Assembly (NCBI RefSeq): GCF_020184175.1
Contig: NC_065531.1
Location: forward strand, 73,812,604 to 73,876,603
Length of the DNA stretch: 64,000 nucleotides
Reading direction: 5' to 3'
Origin: Aphis gossypii
Taxonomy: Eukaryota; Arthropoda; Insecta; Hemiptera; Aphididae
The stretch's first letter is position 1, and the number at the start of each line of letters is the position of its first letter. Made by a program: the position numbers and the translations under genes. Shown piece by piece: positions 1-10,520 of this stretch. The notes under the pieces were generated by a model that did not search any database, was not told where the DNA came from, and saw only the letters and a list, made by a program, of their open reading frames with translations.

Positions 1-55
1 AAAAAAATCCTTTTAAATTTAATAAAATATGTCTGCTATGTATTTTTTCTTTTAG

Positions 56-301
56 ATAAATGAAAACGTAATACTTTTTTCAAAGAATTATATACACGGT
101 AAAATAATCATGTACGTATCTATCTATATCTACCTACTATAGCTAGTACACCTATATTTACGTCGTGACTATCAAATTTAACACAAATATAAATCAAAGA
201 ACAACAATTTATTTTTTTGTTTCAGAGTTAAACATTTTCAAATTGAAACTACAAAAGCGCTGCAATTTGAAGATGTTCAAGCAAAACAAAAATTGAAATA
301 A
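56..301 (+). CDS. Possible last two exons of a gene entering from the left
   Basis: A pyrimidine-rich acceptor (TTTTTTCTTTTAG, ending at 55) opens a 43-nt segment that reads INENVILFSKNYIH and meets a GT donor (GTAAAA) at 99. A second good acceptor (TTTTTTTGTTTCAG, ending at 225) follows after about 127 nt. Behind it two frames are open for 23-24 codons: one reads VKHFQIETTKALQFEDVQAK and stops at 299-301, and the other, which is the one the 43-nt segment would splice into, stops at 294-296. An AATAAA overlaps the first stop. The spacing would suit a short insect intron. No family is recognised, and stretches this short can arise by chance. Confidence 0.15.
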
Positions 302-1537
302 AATTCATTACATCCAAACGTTATTTTCAATATAATGTAAACTAACAGAAATTGGAACTTAAATGTGTTATACAGTTTTGAAAAAACATCTTTTTTTTTT
401 TACTATACGTCATATTATATCGGTGAAATACGAAAAATGAGAAAATAAACGAAATTAAAATTTATAAACATTCATAAGTCGTGTCATTTTTAGAGACTTA
501 GTTGAAAATAAATTATGAAATCTATTCATATTATACATTTTATTTCAGTTGAAAAGGTCGTACGTAACAAATGTTATTCTAAAAACCAAATCGATCGATA
601 AAACTAAAAAAAAAAAAAAAAAAAAAATACTCAGTAGATTTAAAAACAATTTTATGATAATACTTTTGATTCGCAGCGTGATTATGCCCGTAGTAGAAAC
701 ACTATTTATTATAATATTGTTCTACCGGAATACTGCAGCGTTCAATCGTTTTGTTTAAATTGATTTTTATTTTTACAAGAACATTTGAATAATAATAGTA
801 AATTCTAATTTACATAAAACTCAAAAGAGCATTTATCGCAATCTGGAAGAGAAGTAGAAGAGAAAAAATACGTACTATGCACAACTGCAGTGAAACGGTT
901 TCGATATTAATTTACTTCTGAAATGTTGCTGTAGGTATATAATGATTCTGCAGTGTGCGCCATGTGCCCGGCGCGATTCAGCTCAGTAAGCTTAGAAATA
1001 ATAATATTATAGTGTAGGCAAAACATGTACAACGACCGCGTAATAATAATAATATGTTTCGCTCGTAAAATGCATTATGTATCCTGTACCGATGCTTCGC
1101 GTTTATATTATAATATAAAGTATAATGATATTATGAACAGTTTATCGTTGTTAAAAATAATTTTGTTCGACAAAATATTAAAGTTGACATCGATATTTCA
1201 AGTCATTAATCTGAAGAAAAGTAGTTAAGTATAATATCTACGCCTATATCGACAATCGCTACATTTCATATAGTTTAACTACAATTTTATGTACGGGATG
1301 GTATTTATTTTAAATGACTGCATGTATTTTCTAAGTATATTTTTGTGTTTTGGTGAAAAAAATGTTTTCATAATATAGTTTGAATAATACGTTTTTACAA
1401 AAAAAAAAAAATCCATTCCTTTTTATGATCTTCTTGGTTTTTTTCTTGTGATAAAACATATTTTCAATTTAAAAGCATAAAACATTTCTAAATATTTTGA
1501 TGTTCCTATATTCGTTTAATATATATTTTTTTTCTTG
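302..1537. other. AT-rich non-coding stretch
   Basis: No gene is recognised. A strong acceptor (ATTTTATTTCAG) ends at 548 and is followed by a 69-codon open frame (549-758) whose middle is a lysine run encoded by a poly-A tract. I treat it as intronic low complexity. A slightly CpG-richer patch lies at 950-1000. Confidence 0.4.
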
Positions 1538-2015
1538 GAATTTTCCAGGTTATTTAGGTCCATTGCCACAACAACCACTTCCCTCAAACGGCTCTCTCCT
1601 TCGCCTGTTCTTCCCTGTTTTCTATTCCAAGCTCTTTCAAGTCTTTGATCACTCTATGTTTCCATCTTTGTCTGGGATAACCTATATTGACCTCTTTGTG
1701 TTTGATTTTCAATTTGTCATCTGTTCAATTGTTTCTACTGATCTCTACACGCGGCCAACGACGTCGCTCAATCTCCTACATTTAAAGACTTCATTGATAT
1801 TTGATTTTTTATGCAAATATTGAATCTCCCAGTTTGTCCTTATCTCAAATTATCTTAAATTATTAATTTTTAATTCATATAGATTCTTCTTAATATCTTT
1901 CATTTAAAAGTCACTAGATTAAATTCGTATAACTTTGTTGTAGCCCACGCACATGTAAGGCAATTATTGGTCTCACTAGAACTCTGCGAAGAGTTATTTT
2001 TGTTTTCCACGATAA
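1538..2015 (-). mobile_element. Dead non-LTR retrotransposon (LINE): 3' end of the ORF2 reverse-transcriptase protein
   Basis: Read on the minus strand this is the degenerate C-terminal tail of a LINE ORF2 protein. From 2,010 downwards it gives KITLRRVLVRPII, which fits the common LRPVLLYG-type segment. About 250 nt later comes IGYPRQRWKHRVIKDLKELG (around 1,610-1,690), which is the widespread GRPRxRWxDxVxxDLKxLG motif of this region. It ends near 1,550 with REVVVVAMDLNN, typical of the last residues of such ORFs. Several frameshifts and stops separate these pieces, and the catalytic YxDD core is absent, so this is a 5'-truncated, inactive copy. The open frame at 1,497-1,823 on the other strand is its antisense shadow. 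The motif assignment comes from memory of the family. The exact clade cannot be set from this piece. Confidence 0.75.
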
Positions 2016-3280
2016 AATCCACGTAATATGTAAGTACATATTAAAATAAATAGATTTTTATTAATAAAAATCATAATGTAGATAATTAGAGTATTATTAT
2101 GGTGTTTCGAATTTTTTTTTTTAACTTAAATGTGTATACGAAAAATAAGTGAAGTCTTAAAGAAATTATAAGTCATAAAATATTGATACAATTTAAATAT
2201 TTACTAGTGCAATATTATAGATAAATAATTAACCATTGCCATTCATAACGTTTAAGCTTTCGATAATTTGAAAATTAACTTCGAAAAATATGTAACGATA
2301 AAATTAAAATAATATAATTACAATAAGTAGGATCACTATATAATTCTGTATCCAAATAAGCATCACCCTACTATATATATTATATATACATATATACACA
2401 TGTATAATACGCGTATTTATTATTTACTTATGTCATATGATGATTATCATCACGAGATAGCAATATTAGCTATAAGTGTGAAAACCAAATTTTTCGGATC
2501 GTATTGCGACGACGCATGATAACATTACGTTAATTAGTTAACAGTGTTTACGCAAATTATATTGTATACACATTGCACGCGCTTAGTATTTGCTCAGGTA
2601 TGCAGTGTGTATATAGTGTACGGAAGAGATTGCGCCAAGAATTAATTTTTGCGAGTCTTTTCGCATTCTTATACGTATACGGGTAAATGATACTTATATA
2701 CTCGATACAAATTGCCGACCGTTTTTAATAACGAGTTGTGGGCTAACTCACCATTTCGCGACTACATTATATTTTTATCTACGTAGGTACTCGTAAGTCG
2801 TATCGTATTTTTTAATTTTGCATAAAACTAAATTTGCGTACAAGTCTGATATTAATTTTTTGTGAGACTTCCGAGTAGATACAGTAATTTCATCAAAGGT
2901 GTGTGATGGTATAACGACACGCATTAACACCTCCCTAATTCCGTACAAACAATTAATTTTGAACACGCGCACGGTTAAAATAATAATTTTGTTGGTACGA
3001 TTTTTCTTATGAATTTCAAATGGGTAGGTTTGGGATAGCCGGGCAGTCGGGAAAGTTTCACGTGTTTTAAAAAATAAATACCAATATAATATACTATAGG
3101 TATATATTACTATACCCAATCGAATAATCCATATAATATATAGATACCTAACTTATATATGCGACCAAACCTAAATGGTTTCTAAAAAGTTATTTCAAGT
3201 TATTTCAGTTATTTCACAAAAGCCTAATCTTTTACTGCATTAAGTGGTGATATAAATTATAGTTTCCATAAGTCATTATA
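2016..3280. other. AT-rich stretch, no gene recognised
   Basis: It holds a TA-rich run near 2,375-2,405. A 114-codon minus frame (2,775-3,119) lacks an ATG at its 5' end and has no recognisable motif. A minus-strand ATG directly followed by a GTGAGT donor lies at 2,754-2,746, but with no supporting promoter or second exon. Confidence 0.4.
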
Positions 3281-4188
3281 TGTGGGGTGATAGTCTATAA
3301 CATTCTACTTCCAAAATTAACATTATTGGTTTATTACATAATATTGATTAAAGAAATTCGGAAAATCGAATGTAGTCATCACATTTTTTTATAATATACT
3401 ATTTTCGTTCTTAATTCAAAATCAAAATATATGATTATCGTCAAAACTCATTATTTTCAAAGGAAAAAATAACGATTTCTCATACTAAATAGTTGATTTG
3501 TTTGCAAAATGGAGCAAAATGTAAAGAGTACTGCATTTTTACAAAACAAACTATTTCCAGAATAAGCCATCGTGTTGATCGTTTTGAGTGGAATTAAATA
3601 TTAAATACTATTACATTTATTTAAAATTAAGTAAATAAATTATAAATAAATATTATGCTTATTTATTCATTTTATTTGTGTGTATATTATCTAATAAGAT
3701 GATAATAAAATCATAAAGTCACTAACTTTATTATTATTGCTAACAAATAAGTCAAAACTACAGTTTTTTGGACTATCCTATAATTCCATGTAAACAAATG
3801 TGAACAGACCAAGAAAAGCAATTCTCACTGCGAATTTTACGAGTAAAAAATCTTAATTTATTGTAATATCTAAAAATGTAGTGTTTTTTTTTTTAAGTTT
3901 CATCACTCGTTAGTAATTTCATTGTAATATTTCCTTAAATTACGCCGAAATGTACTTTTGGGTAGAAGTGATGCGTTTTTTTTGATACAATAAATAATAT
4001 TAGATAATTTAGGCTATTAAACTAAAATATTATATAATAAAAAAAAAAAAAATTGAAAAAATTTTTTATTAAAATATTAGAATTTAATCATACCTCTATA
4101 AAGGTTCAATTGTTCTTAACAATGACGTATCGGTAATGTAAAAAGTGAAAAATAGAATTAGTATACATTTTGGATTGTCACCCCACAT
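3281..4188. mobile_element. Non-autonomous DNA transposon with terminal inverted repeats and a TA target duplication (Tc1/mariner-like MITE)
   Basis: The left end reads TGTGGGGTGATAGTC from 3,281 and the right end reads GATTGTCACCCCACA to 4,188. These are inverted copies of each other with two mismatches (13 of 15 positions). Both are flanked directly by TA (3,279-3,280 and 4,189-4,190), the target duplication made by Tc1/mariner-type transposases. The 908-bp interior is AT-rich, contains an A-run near 4,040-4,053, and has no open frame of useful length, so the element cannot move on its own. Class assignment is inferred from the TIR plus TA duplication. No transposase remnant was seen. Confidence 0.7.
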
Positions 4189-5010
4189 ATTATATATTTA
4201 TACATATTATTATACAACAGCCGCGCGTTCGCGATAAAAGTATTCCGCGAACGTATTTTTTTTTCAACAGCCACGCTTTCTTTTTCGTCGCGATAAATTA
4301 TTATTATGGTCTGTCGGCTTTTCAGTTCTATAACAATATATAATATTTATTTATATTGTGTGTATTATACAGGTTGAGCCATAGTATTTTCCGGTTTGTG
4401 TTATAAGGCTAATGCGGGAAAACGCGGTGCCTCACTCCGTATAAACATATATATTACGTATTTTATGGATAATAATTTCAAAATAATATCGCGACAGTTA
4501 TAATATACCTATTGATTTGTAGCCAATGGGTGTAACTCATCATTTTCGAGGTGTTTATTACACGTGTGTAATGTACCCATAGGTATATTATATTGTATGA
4601 TAATAACATTATATTATAATATTTTAGGCGTGTGGCGCTTTTAAAACGATTTTCACTGCGGAATAACGAACATTTTATCGTAACTGCGACGTATAAAACG
4701 GGTCCACAAAATACGACAGTTTTATAATTTGTTTATTTTTATTTTTGAAAACACTCTACTCAATAAAATGTATTGGCCAGGACGAACGGCCAAGTGCTAG
4801 ACTGTATTAGGTCAGAGTGTATCAATTATTAATGTTCTGCGACGAGAAGCAATCAATTCGTCATAATGTACACAACGTGTGCGATATTTTTTCGCCGGAA
4901 ATCTAAATAACGATCGCTGATATACTGATGTGAACGCATTACAAACTCGTATTTGTAATTCTTTTTTAAGTATTATATTTTCGAGTCAACAACATTTATT
5001 TATTTTACAG
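4189..5010. other. AT-rich stretch, no gene recognised
   Basis: Nothing family-specific was seen. It has slightly more CpG around 4,215-4,310 and 4,620-4,700. It ends in a good splice acceptor at 5,001-5,010. Confidence 0.4.
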
Positions 5011-5070
5011 GAAACAAACTATAATCGTCCGACAAGATACGCTACTCCATTTATGTTGACTGCGTATTAA
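5011..5070 (+). CDS. Candidate terminal coding exon
   Basis: The acceptor TTTATTTATTTTACAG ends at 5,010. The next 19 codons are open and read ETNYNRPTRYATPFMLTAY, then TAA (5,068-5,070). The peptide is balanced in composition, unlike the low-complexity frames common in this window. No upstream exon could be placed and no family is recognised. A second acceptor follows 25 nt after the stop, so alternative acceptors or a 3' UTR are possible. Confidence 0.2.
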   Translation, partial: ETNYNRPTRYATPFMLTAY

Positions 5071-5095
5071 AGTATTATCATTGCGTGTATTACAG

Positions 5096-5323
5096 CAACT
5101 GCAGCAATTTAAAATATTGAAGCTATGTGTTACAATATACCACCATTACTTAAATTTCAGAGAACAAAAAATCGTTAGGAATACTTTCACAACAATGAGT
5201 TGCAAAGAAATCAAAGCGTCAAGATTAATTACTATAAAAGATCCGAAACTGCAACCTTTTAAAATGTCAACTACACATCAGCTTACTGAACTTGACTGTA
5301 CATCTGTGCGTACGAAAAAATAA
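5096..5323 (+). CDS. Acceptor-linked open frame with an internal 42-residue small ORF
   Basis: A possible acceptor (GTGTATTACAG) ends at 5,095 and the frame after it stays open for 75 codons to the TAA at 5,321-5,323. Inside it an ATG at 5,195 in a good context (ACAACAATG) starts a 42-residue ORF that begins MSCKEIKASRLITIKDPKLQ and ends in a basic tail. An AATAAA overlaps the stop. The peptide is hydrophilic, with no signal peptide or membrane segment. It could be a terminal exon, a small ORF in a long non-coding RNA, or chance. Together with the segment at 5,011 it makes this the most exon-like spot in the first 9 kb. Confidence 0.25.
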   Translation, partial: QLQQFKILKLCVTIYHHYLNFREQKIVRNTFTTMSCKEIKASRLITIKDPKLQPFKMSTTHQLTELDCTSVRTKK

Positions 5324-6753
5324 ATTGTTATTTGTACAATTAGCGGAAATTCTCGAAAAGAATTGTTGTTGGACTAGTGTTTAAAAACAAAAATCGTAGA
5401 CAAAATTCGTAAAACCCTTGTGATACGGATTTCGGAACAAACATTTGAGAAGCTACACACCAATGATATTTTAACGGAATAATTAAGTCCATTTCCAGAG
5501 TGAACGGATACAGTTGATTATTATTGCTAATAGTAAATAATTATAATAATACGTAAATAATTTTTTGTATGAACGACCTTCAAGATTTTTAAATATTGAT
5601 TACCGCTATGTTTTCTATAATTTTAAGTAAATAAATTTATTAATAATCTCGTTGTTAATTATATAATATTTAAAACATAAATATCGGTTCAATACTTATT
5701 GAAAAAGAAAAATGTTAATTGGTGTACAGGGAAACGTACAACGTACCGTTTATGGGTATTAGATTAGTGAACATGGATGAAATACGCTACAATATCGTTG
5801 GAACGTCGTCGCTAATTAAATCTTTTTCATATATTTAATTATTATTCCGTACGCTCGATTAGATTTTGGTCCCACCGAGGTAACCTAACAATGTGAACGA
5901 CGTTAATTCATATAGATTATAAAAGCTGTGAATCTAGTTCACTTAAAGATCTGTAGACAAAATAATACCCGCACAATGTATTAATTATTAGTTAACACGA
6001 ATACGATACATCGAAAAATAAAGATCGTTATGCAATATTTTAATTTAAGTTTACTAAAATAAAATATATAGGAACTACGTATAAATAAACTAAAACTAAA
6101 CATAACCTATCAAAATAAGTTGATCAAAAAGTTTACGTTTATTATACTTTTATAATAAAGTCTACATTGGGAAACGGCCAAACGGGAATGGCCCACATCT
6201 ATAAACAGTTCTCTAAAACTTATTATTATTTTTCATATGCTGCTTTTTGAGAAGACGTGTTTTTCGTATCGGAATGACTATGATAAACTCAGTATTGTGA
6301 TTTAAATTTTAATAAATATATTATCATAGCAACAACAAGCGTTTGAGTGAAAACTAAAATTTTCAAAAAAATATGTACAAACGGTTTGATTTCATAAAGT
6401 TTTTTTTATTATCAATATTGATAAATTAAATTAAAAATTACGTGAAAAAAATCTTAAATTTTTTTTTAAAAAGACCCAGTAAAAAGCAATACAAATCGAA
6501 ACTACCTATAATATAATAGTATGTATTAACTTCTTAATGAGGTCTATACTCACATTGTAAAATAACTTATTTATTAGCAGGGATGTTCCAAGATCATAAT
6601 ATTATTTGTGATCGGAAAAATCTGTTGCTGTTCTTTTTGTTTACAATAACATAAGTAACATATTAAAAAACCCGGCAAGATTTATGTTTTTTTATTACCA
6701 CTCTCCCTCTAAAAATATTTTTATGTATTATACGACATTACATTATGTATGCT
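5324..6753. other. AT-rich stretch, no gene recognised
   Basis: Only short A/T runs and scattered TAAT-type words. No splice-bounded open segment worth listing. Confidence 0.4.
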
Positions 6754-6845
6754 TATATATATATATCGTTTAATATCTATATTAGGGTTCTTCAATATAC
6801 CAACGGGAGTGAGTTCGCAACACAGTAATTCTAATATGGTAACCG
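6754..6845 (+). promoter_or_regulatory. Possible TATA promoter with a tiny first coding exon
   Basis: A TATATATATATAT run at 6,754-6,766 lies about 30 nt before an initiator-like TTCAAT (near 6,790). It is followed at 6,836 by ATGGTAACCG, which runs into a GTGAGT donor at 6,846. The arrangement of TATA, short leader, ATG and donor fits a first exon with only three codons. Alternating TA runs are everywhere in this window, so the TATA element carries little weight. Confidence 0.12.
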
Positions 6846-9029
6846 GTGAGTGTGCGAGTAAATAAAACAATATACGACACTGTGATGTCTATATATCTCG
6901 CGAAATAATAAAACCAATAAACCATTTGTCTATAATACCCAATATTGTCAAACTCCCATCGTCCGTCCCCCGTGGGCTGTGACTTGTACCAAAACGTTTG
7001 AGTTTATAATATATTTTTATTATATTTGATGTTATACGTTCATTTTAACACGATATCGTTCCACTCACGACCGCAGTAGTACCTAAGTCGTTTGACGACA
7101 TCGTGATTATGTACCTACGTGCGTGTTAGTTTTCTAGCGAATTTGTTTATAATTTACACGATAATATTAAATTATTATTTTTAAAATAATTGTTTTTAAA
7201 TCATTAAATAAACACTGTTTACACGATTAGTACCTACAGTGTTTAGCAAGTCACTTCATGTTCAACGTCATATTGTTCAACTACGTTTTTTTATGCTCAT
7301 TAATTGTAATATACTGTATTTTATTTTTATCCGTTATTATTTATTAGATAATAAAAACTATATTAGAATTAGAATTATCTTCTCATTCAAATACCTACTC
7401 ATGTAAAAAAAAAAATCCTATTCAGCAATGATTATCTATATATTTTCAATGGGACATATCAATGTAATATAAATCGTAAATAACTCGTAAGCTTTAAATA
7501 ATAAAATAAATACAAAATTCTCTCGAATTCGACTCATAACTATACAAAACAGTGCAACATAATATTCGATTTTTATACTTCTTTGAAAGATCGACAACTT
7601 TCAAAATTTTCCAACTTAAGCGTGCATGTATACTGTTAGGTACTGCTACTACATACAGCAACGTGACCAATTAATAGTTGTTCAAAATATTATCTTGTGA
7701 TTCTTATATTATTTTATTATATTTAAGTATATATAATGTTATTATCTGCAGATAAAATAAAACTAAAAGTTTTATCATATAGGTCGACGTCGACGATCGC
7801 ATCAATTGTATATCCGTTCTACATGCAGATAATTAAAACTTTAAACACGCACCGCGTGGAAAAAAAAACTTTTTCTGCTTGTATATAATTTTATGATAAA
7901 TATTATAAAAATATAATAATAACAATATCAACGTTAAGTTATTAGACTGTGAAAAAAAGATATAAATTCATAGGATTTTTAAAAAATATTTACACTGTAT
8001 ATGGAACAACACATCCATTAGAAAAAATGTAGTCTTGGATCGGCTAGAAAAAATCATGTTGGACGTTGGTAAATTGCAACCTAATATTTTATGACATTTT
8101 TAGTTTTAATTTTCAACTATATTTCTTAGTTAATTGTTACCGTTTTTTTTTTATATTTGTCTCTATCCGAGACATCGTATTGTAATAATATAGTGTTGTA
8201 CACAGGTAAACGTGTCTTGATCATTTTCTACATCGGAGTAATGAAAAGAGTAAAAGGGAATATCTATTAGTATTTTTAGATACAAAATTATCCCTCGCCA
8301 CAAAATAAAATATCATGGTCATAATCTTTCATTTTTACATAGATATTCAATGTTAATATGTTTTATGCTTTCCGATTGTTCAAATAAATTAGTTTTCATT
8401 GTTATAAAATTGTATACTTTAGATGATTTGAAAATTATTAAAAATACCAATTAAAAAATTACAACAGCCAATACTACCAATGGGTTAGGTTGAACAGACC
8501 GTTATTAAGAAAATAAAATGTATATTATTTGCAGCGTTTTCATTTTTCAATATTATGGATAAGTTGAAAAAAATTCTAAGGATAAAATAACCGCGTAACA
8601 CGTGGCAAGGCGATTTCAAGCGTAATAATGTATAAATTAAAGTGTATCGTTAATAAACCATAGTGATACATAAACATGCACACTTTGGTAAAATCGTAAC
8701 CGCGGAAGAAATATTATAATTTTTTAGCTCCAGAGTCCTATTACGTATAACAAAATGAATGTCGCGTAATATTATTTGCTCTGAACGTATCACTAAAATC
8801 GATCCAAATAGAGTGTGGTTTTATTTTTTACTCTCAAATAGTTAAAATGACGAGTCACGTGACACGCTAGTCAAGAATGTGCTGCAGGAACAACAGTTAA
8901 TGGGACACAGGTGTTTAGTAAGACTTAATAATCAAATATGCATTATAAAAACGTGGATTACATACGATTACATCCTATATTATTATATGAGGGTATATAA
9001 AATGTTATATTTTAATATCTTGTACTTAC
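6846..9029. other. AT-rich stretch, no gene recognised
   Basis: No open frame or repeat of note. A palindromic GTCGACGTCGAC lies near 7,783. Short A-runs occur at 7,407 and 7,861. Confidence 0.4.
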
Positions 9030-9113
9030 AGTGATCAAACGAGTTGCAAAGAGATATTTCGAAGGAGAATTAATAAAGTATAGATTTAATTCATACACCA
9101 AGCCGGTTCTTAC
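9030..9113 (-). CDS. Candidate internal coding exon, phase 0-0
   Basis: On the minus strand a very good acceptor (GTTTTTATTTTTCAG, plus 9,114-9,128) opens an 84-nt segment that ends at a very good donor (CACT then GTAAGT, plus 9,029-9,024). One frame is open throughout: 28 codons, starting VRTGLVYELN and ending KYLFATRLIT. Both ends fall on codon boundaries. Having both splice sites and an open frame makes it one of the better exon candidates here. The exon starts with GTAAGA, so CAG/GTAAGA could also be read as a donor. No family is recognised. Confidence 0.3.
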
Positions 9114-10039
9114 CTGAAAAATAAAAACAATGCGATTATAAGTATGATTACGTATGTCGTATGATCATCGAACACAAAATTGTACATTATTATATTACAA
9201 CGATGATTATATATTGGCAGATTTGGAAAATCTGGAAAAAAAAACTCTGGTAAAATAATCACGTAACGCGCTGTATGATGATATTTTTCATAATTTTAGC
9301 ACAGCATATTATAAGTATTATCGTCGGTTCGTTTTTAAGCCGCCGACACGTAGTATTATGCGCGTGCATTATGTACCTATGTCATTGGATTAGCGGCGCA
9401 GCCTTTCCGAAATGGAATTTATGAGGCACGTTTATAGATCGTTTTGATAATTAATTGAGGTAGAAAAAAATATGAAACTAAACAATCAATGAGACGAGGT
9501 TTATGTTATGGCGAGCCTTTTGTAGGTTATTTCAAACTTTTATGCGGTACATGAATTAACCCCATGTAATCTAAAAACAAATAATTACAGACCGCACCTG
9601 TATGGTCGTATGATAATAATAACGAAAATAACAATAACAACAAACAACAACAAGTAACAACACATTTATAAATTATTATACGAGGTTTATGAGGCATATT
9701 TACAACAATAGACAGACTTTTTTCACGATTCATATGATATATCGTAATATTATATTTTATTGTCAGTATAAATTGTATAATATATAGGTATATGAAGTCG
9801 TACCTGTTGACGTAGCTTAAAAATATATATATATAAATAGGTATTACTATACCTATACTTATACTACCTATATTACTATATGGTTTAATGTGCGCTAAAA
9901 TCTCCTGGTAAATCGTTAAATTATCATCCATTAGAAGACAATATAATATCAAGTGATGGTAAAATCAATAGTTAATCGAGTTTAAATACATATATATATA
10001 TATATATAATGTATACTATATATGGACTATATATGGACC
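9114..10039. other. AT-rich stretch with low-complexity open frame
   Basis: A minus-strand frame (9,527-9,931 from its first ATG, 134 codons) is the longest ATG-started frame in the window. Its hydrophobic stretches are encoded by (TA)n and by a TTG/TTA-like trinucleotide run (9,620-9,660), so I think it is an artefact of simple sequence. A (TA)n run sits at 9,987-10,008. Confidence 0.4.
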
Positions 10040-10520
10040 AGGATGAGAGAGTTTATTATACGAGATCGTGGTTCAGCTCCTCCGAGAACGTTTTGTGTGA
10101 CAATCCTTTTTGTTTTTGTATTTTGTATTTTGTATTTTTTTTTTTTTTTGCTGTTCGTCTTCTCTTTGAACGCTTCGCTGTTTCACTCGCCATGCTGCCG
10201 CCGTCGCAGAACAACAGCGCCAATAATCGTAAACATTATTGAAACTCCGGAGACCCATTCAAAAAACTTTATTCCTTCGCCGTCGTAGTATATTTCACTC
10301 TTATCCTTTTTTTTGTTTTTTTTTTTTTGTTGTTCAGTTCTCGCATTCTCCGTTCCTCTCGACTTCCTCGTCCCACTCTCTTATTACCTATCTATATTCT
10401 CGTGCACTGCTGCACGGCGAGCGCAGACATTTTCAGTACCACTTCATTACATTTGATGAACACGAAACGTCAAACGGTTTTTTTCCGATCACAGCTCTTC
10501 GATACGTCTACATTTTATAG
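10040..10520. other. Pyrimidine-rich, CpG-richer patch
   Basis: This stretch stands out from the background by CT-rich tracts (10,100-10,150, 10,280-10,380) and by CGCCGTCG-type words. Several overlapping frames of 60-93 codons on both strands come from the lack of purine-containing stop codons in CT-rich DNA. A short ATG frame at 10,192 reads MLPPSQNNSANNRKHY. It could be a promoter-proximal or untranslated region. There is no direct proof. Confidence 0.25.

Noticed and set aside
1497..1823. 108-codon plus-strand ORF
   Set aside because: It is the antisense of the LINE reverse-transcriptase tail on the minus strand, where the family motifs are found.
2775..3119. 114-codon minus ORF
   Set aside because: It has no ATG at its 5' end and no motif. 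Frames of this length are expected by chance in 64 kb of this composition.
9527..9931. 134-codon minus ORF that looks like a small multi-pass membrane protein
   Set aside because: Its hydrophobic stretches are encoded by (TA)n and TTG/TTA trinucleotide runs. Translated simple sequence gives such peptides without selection.
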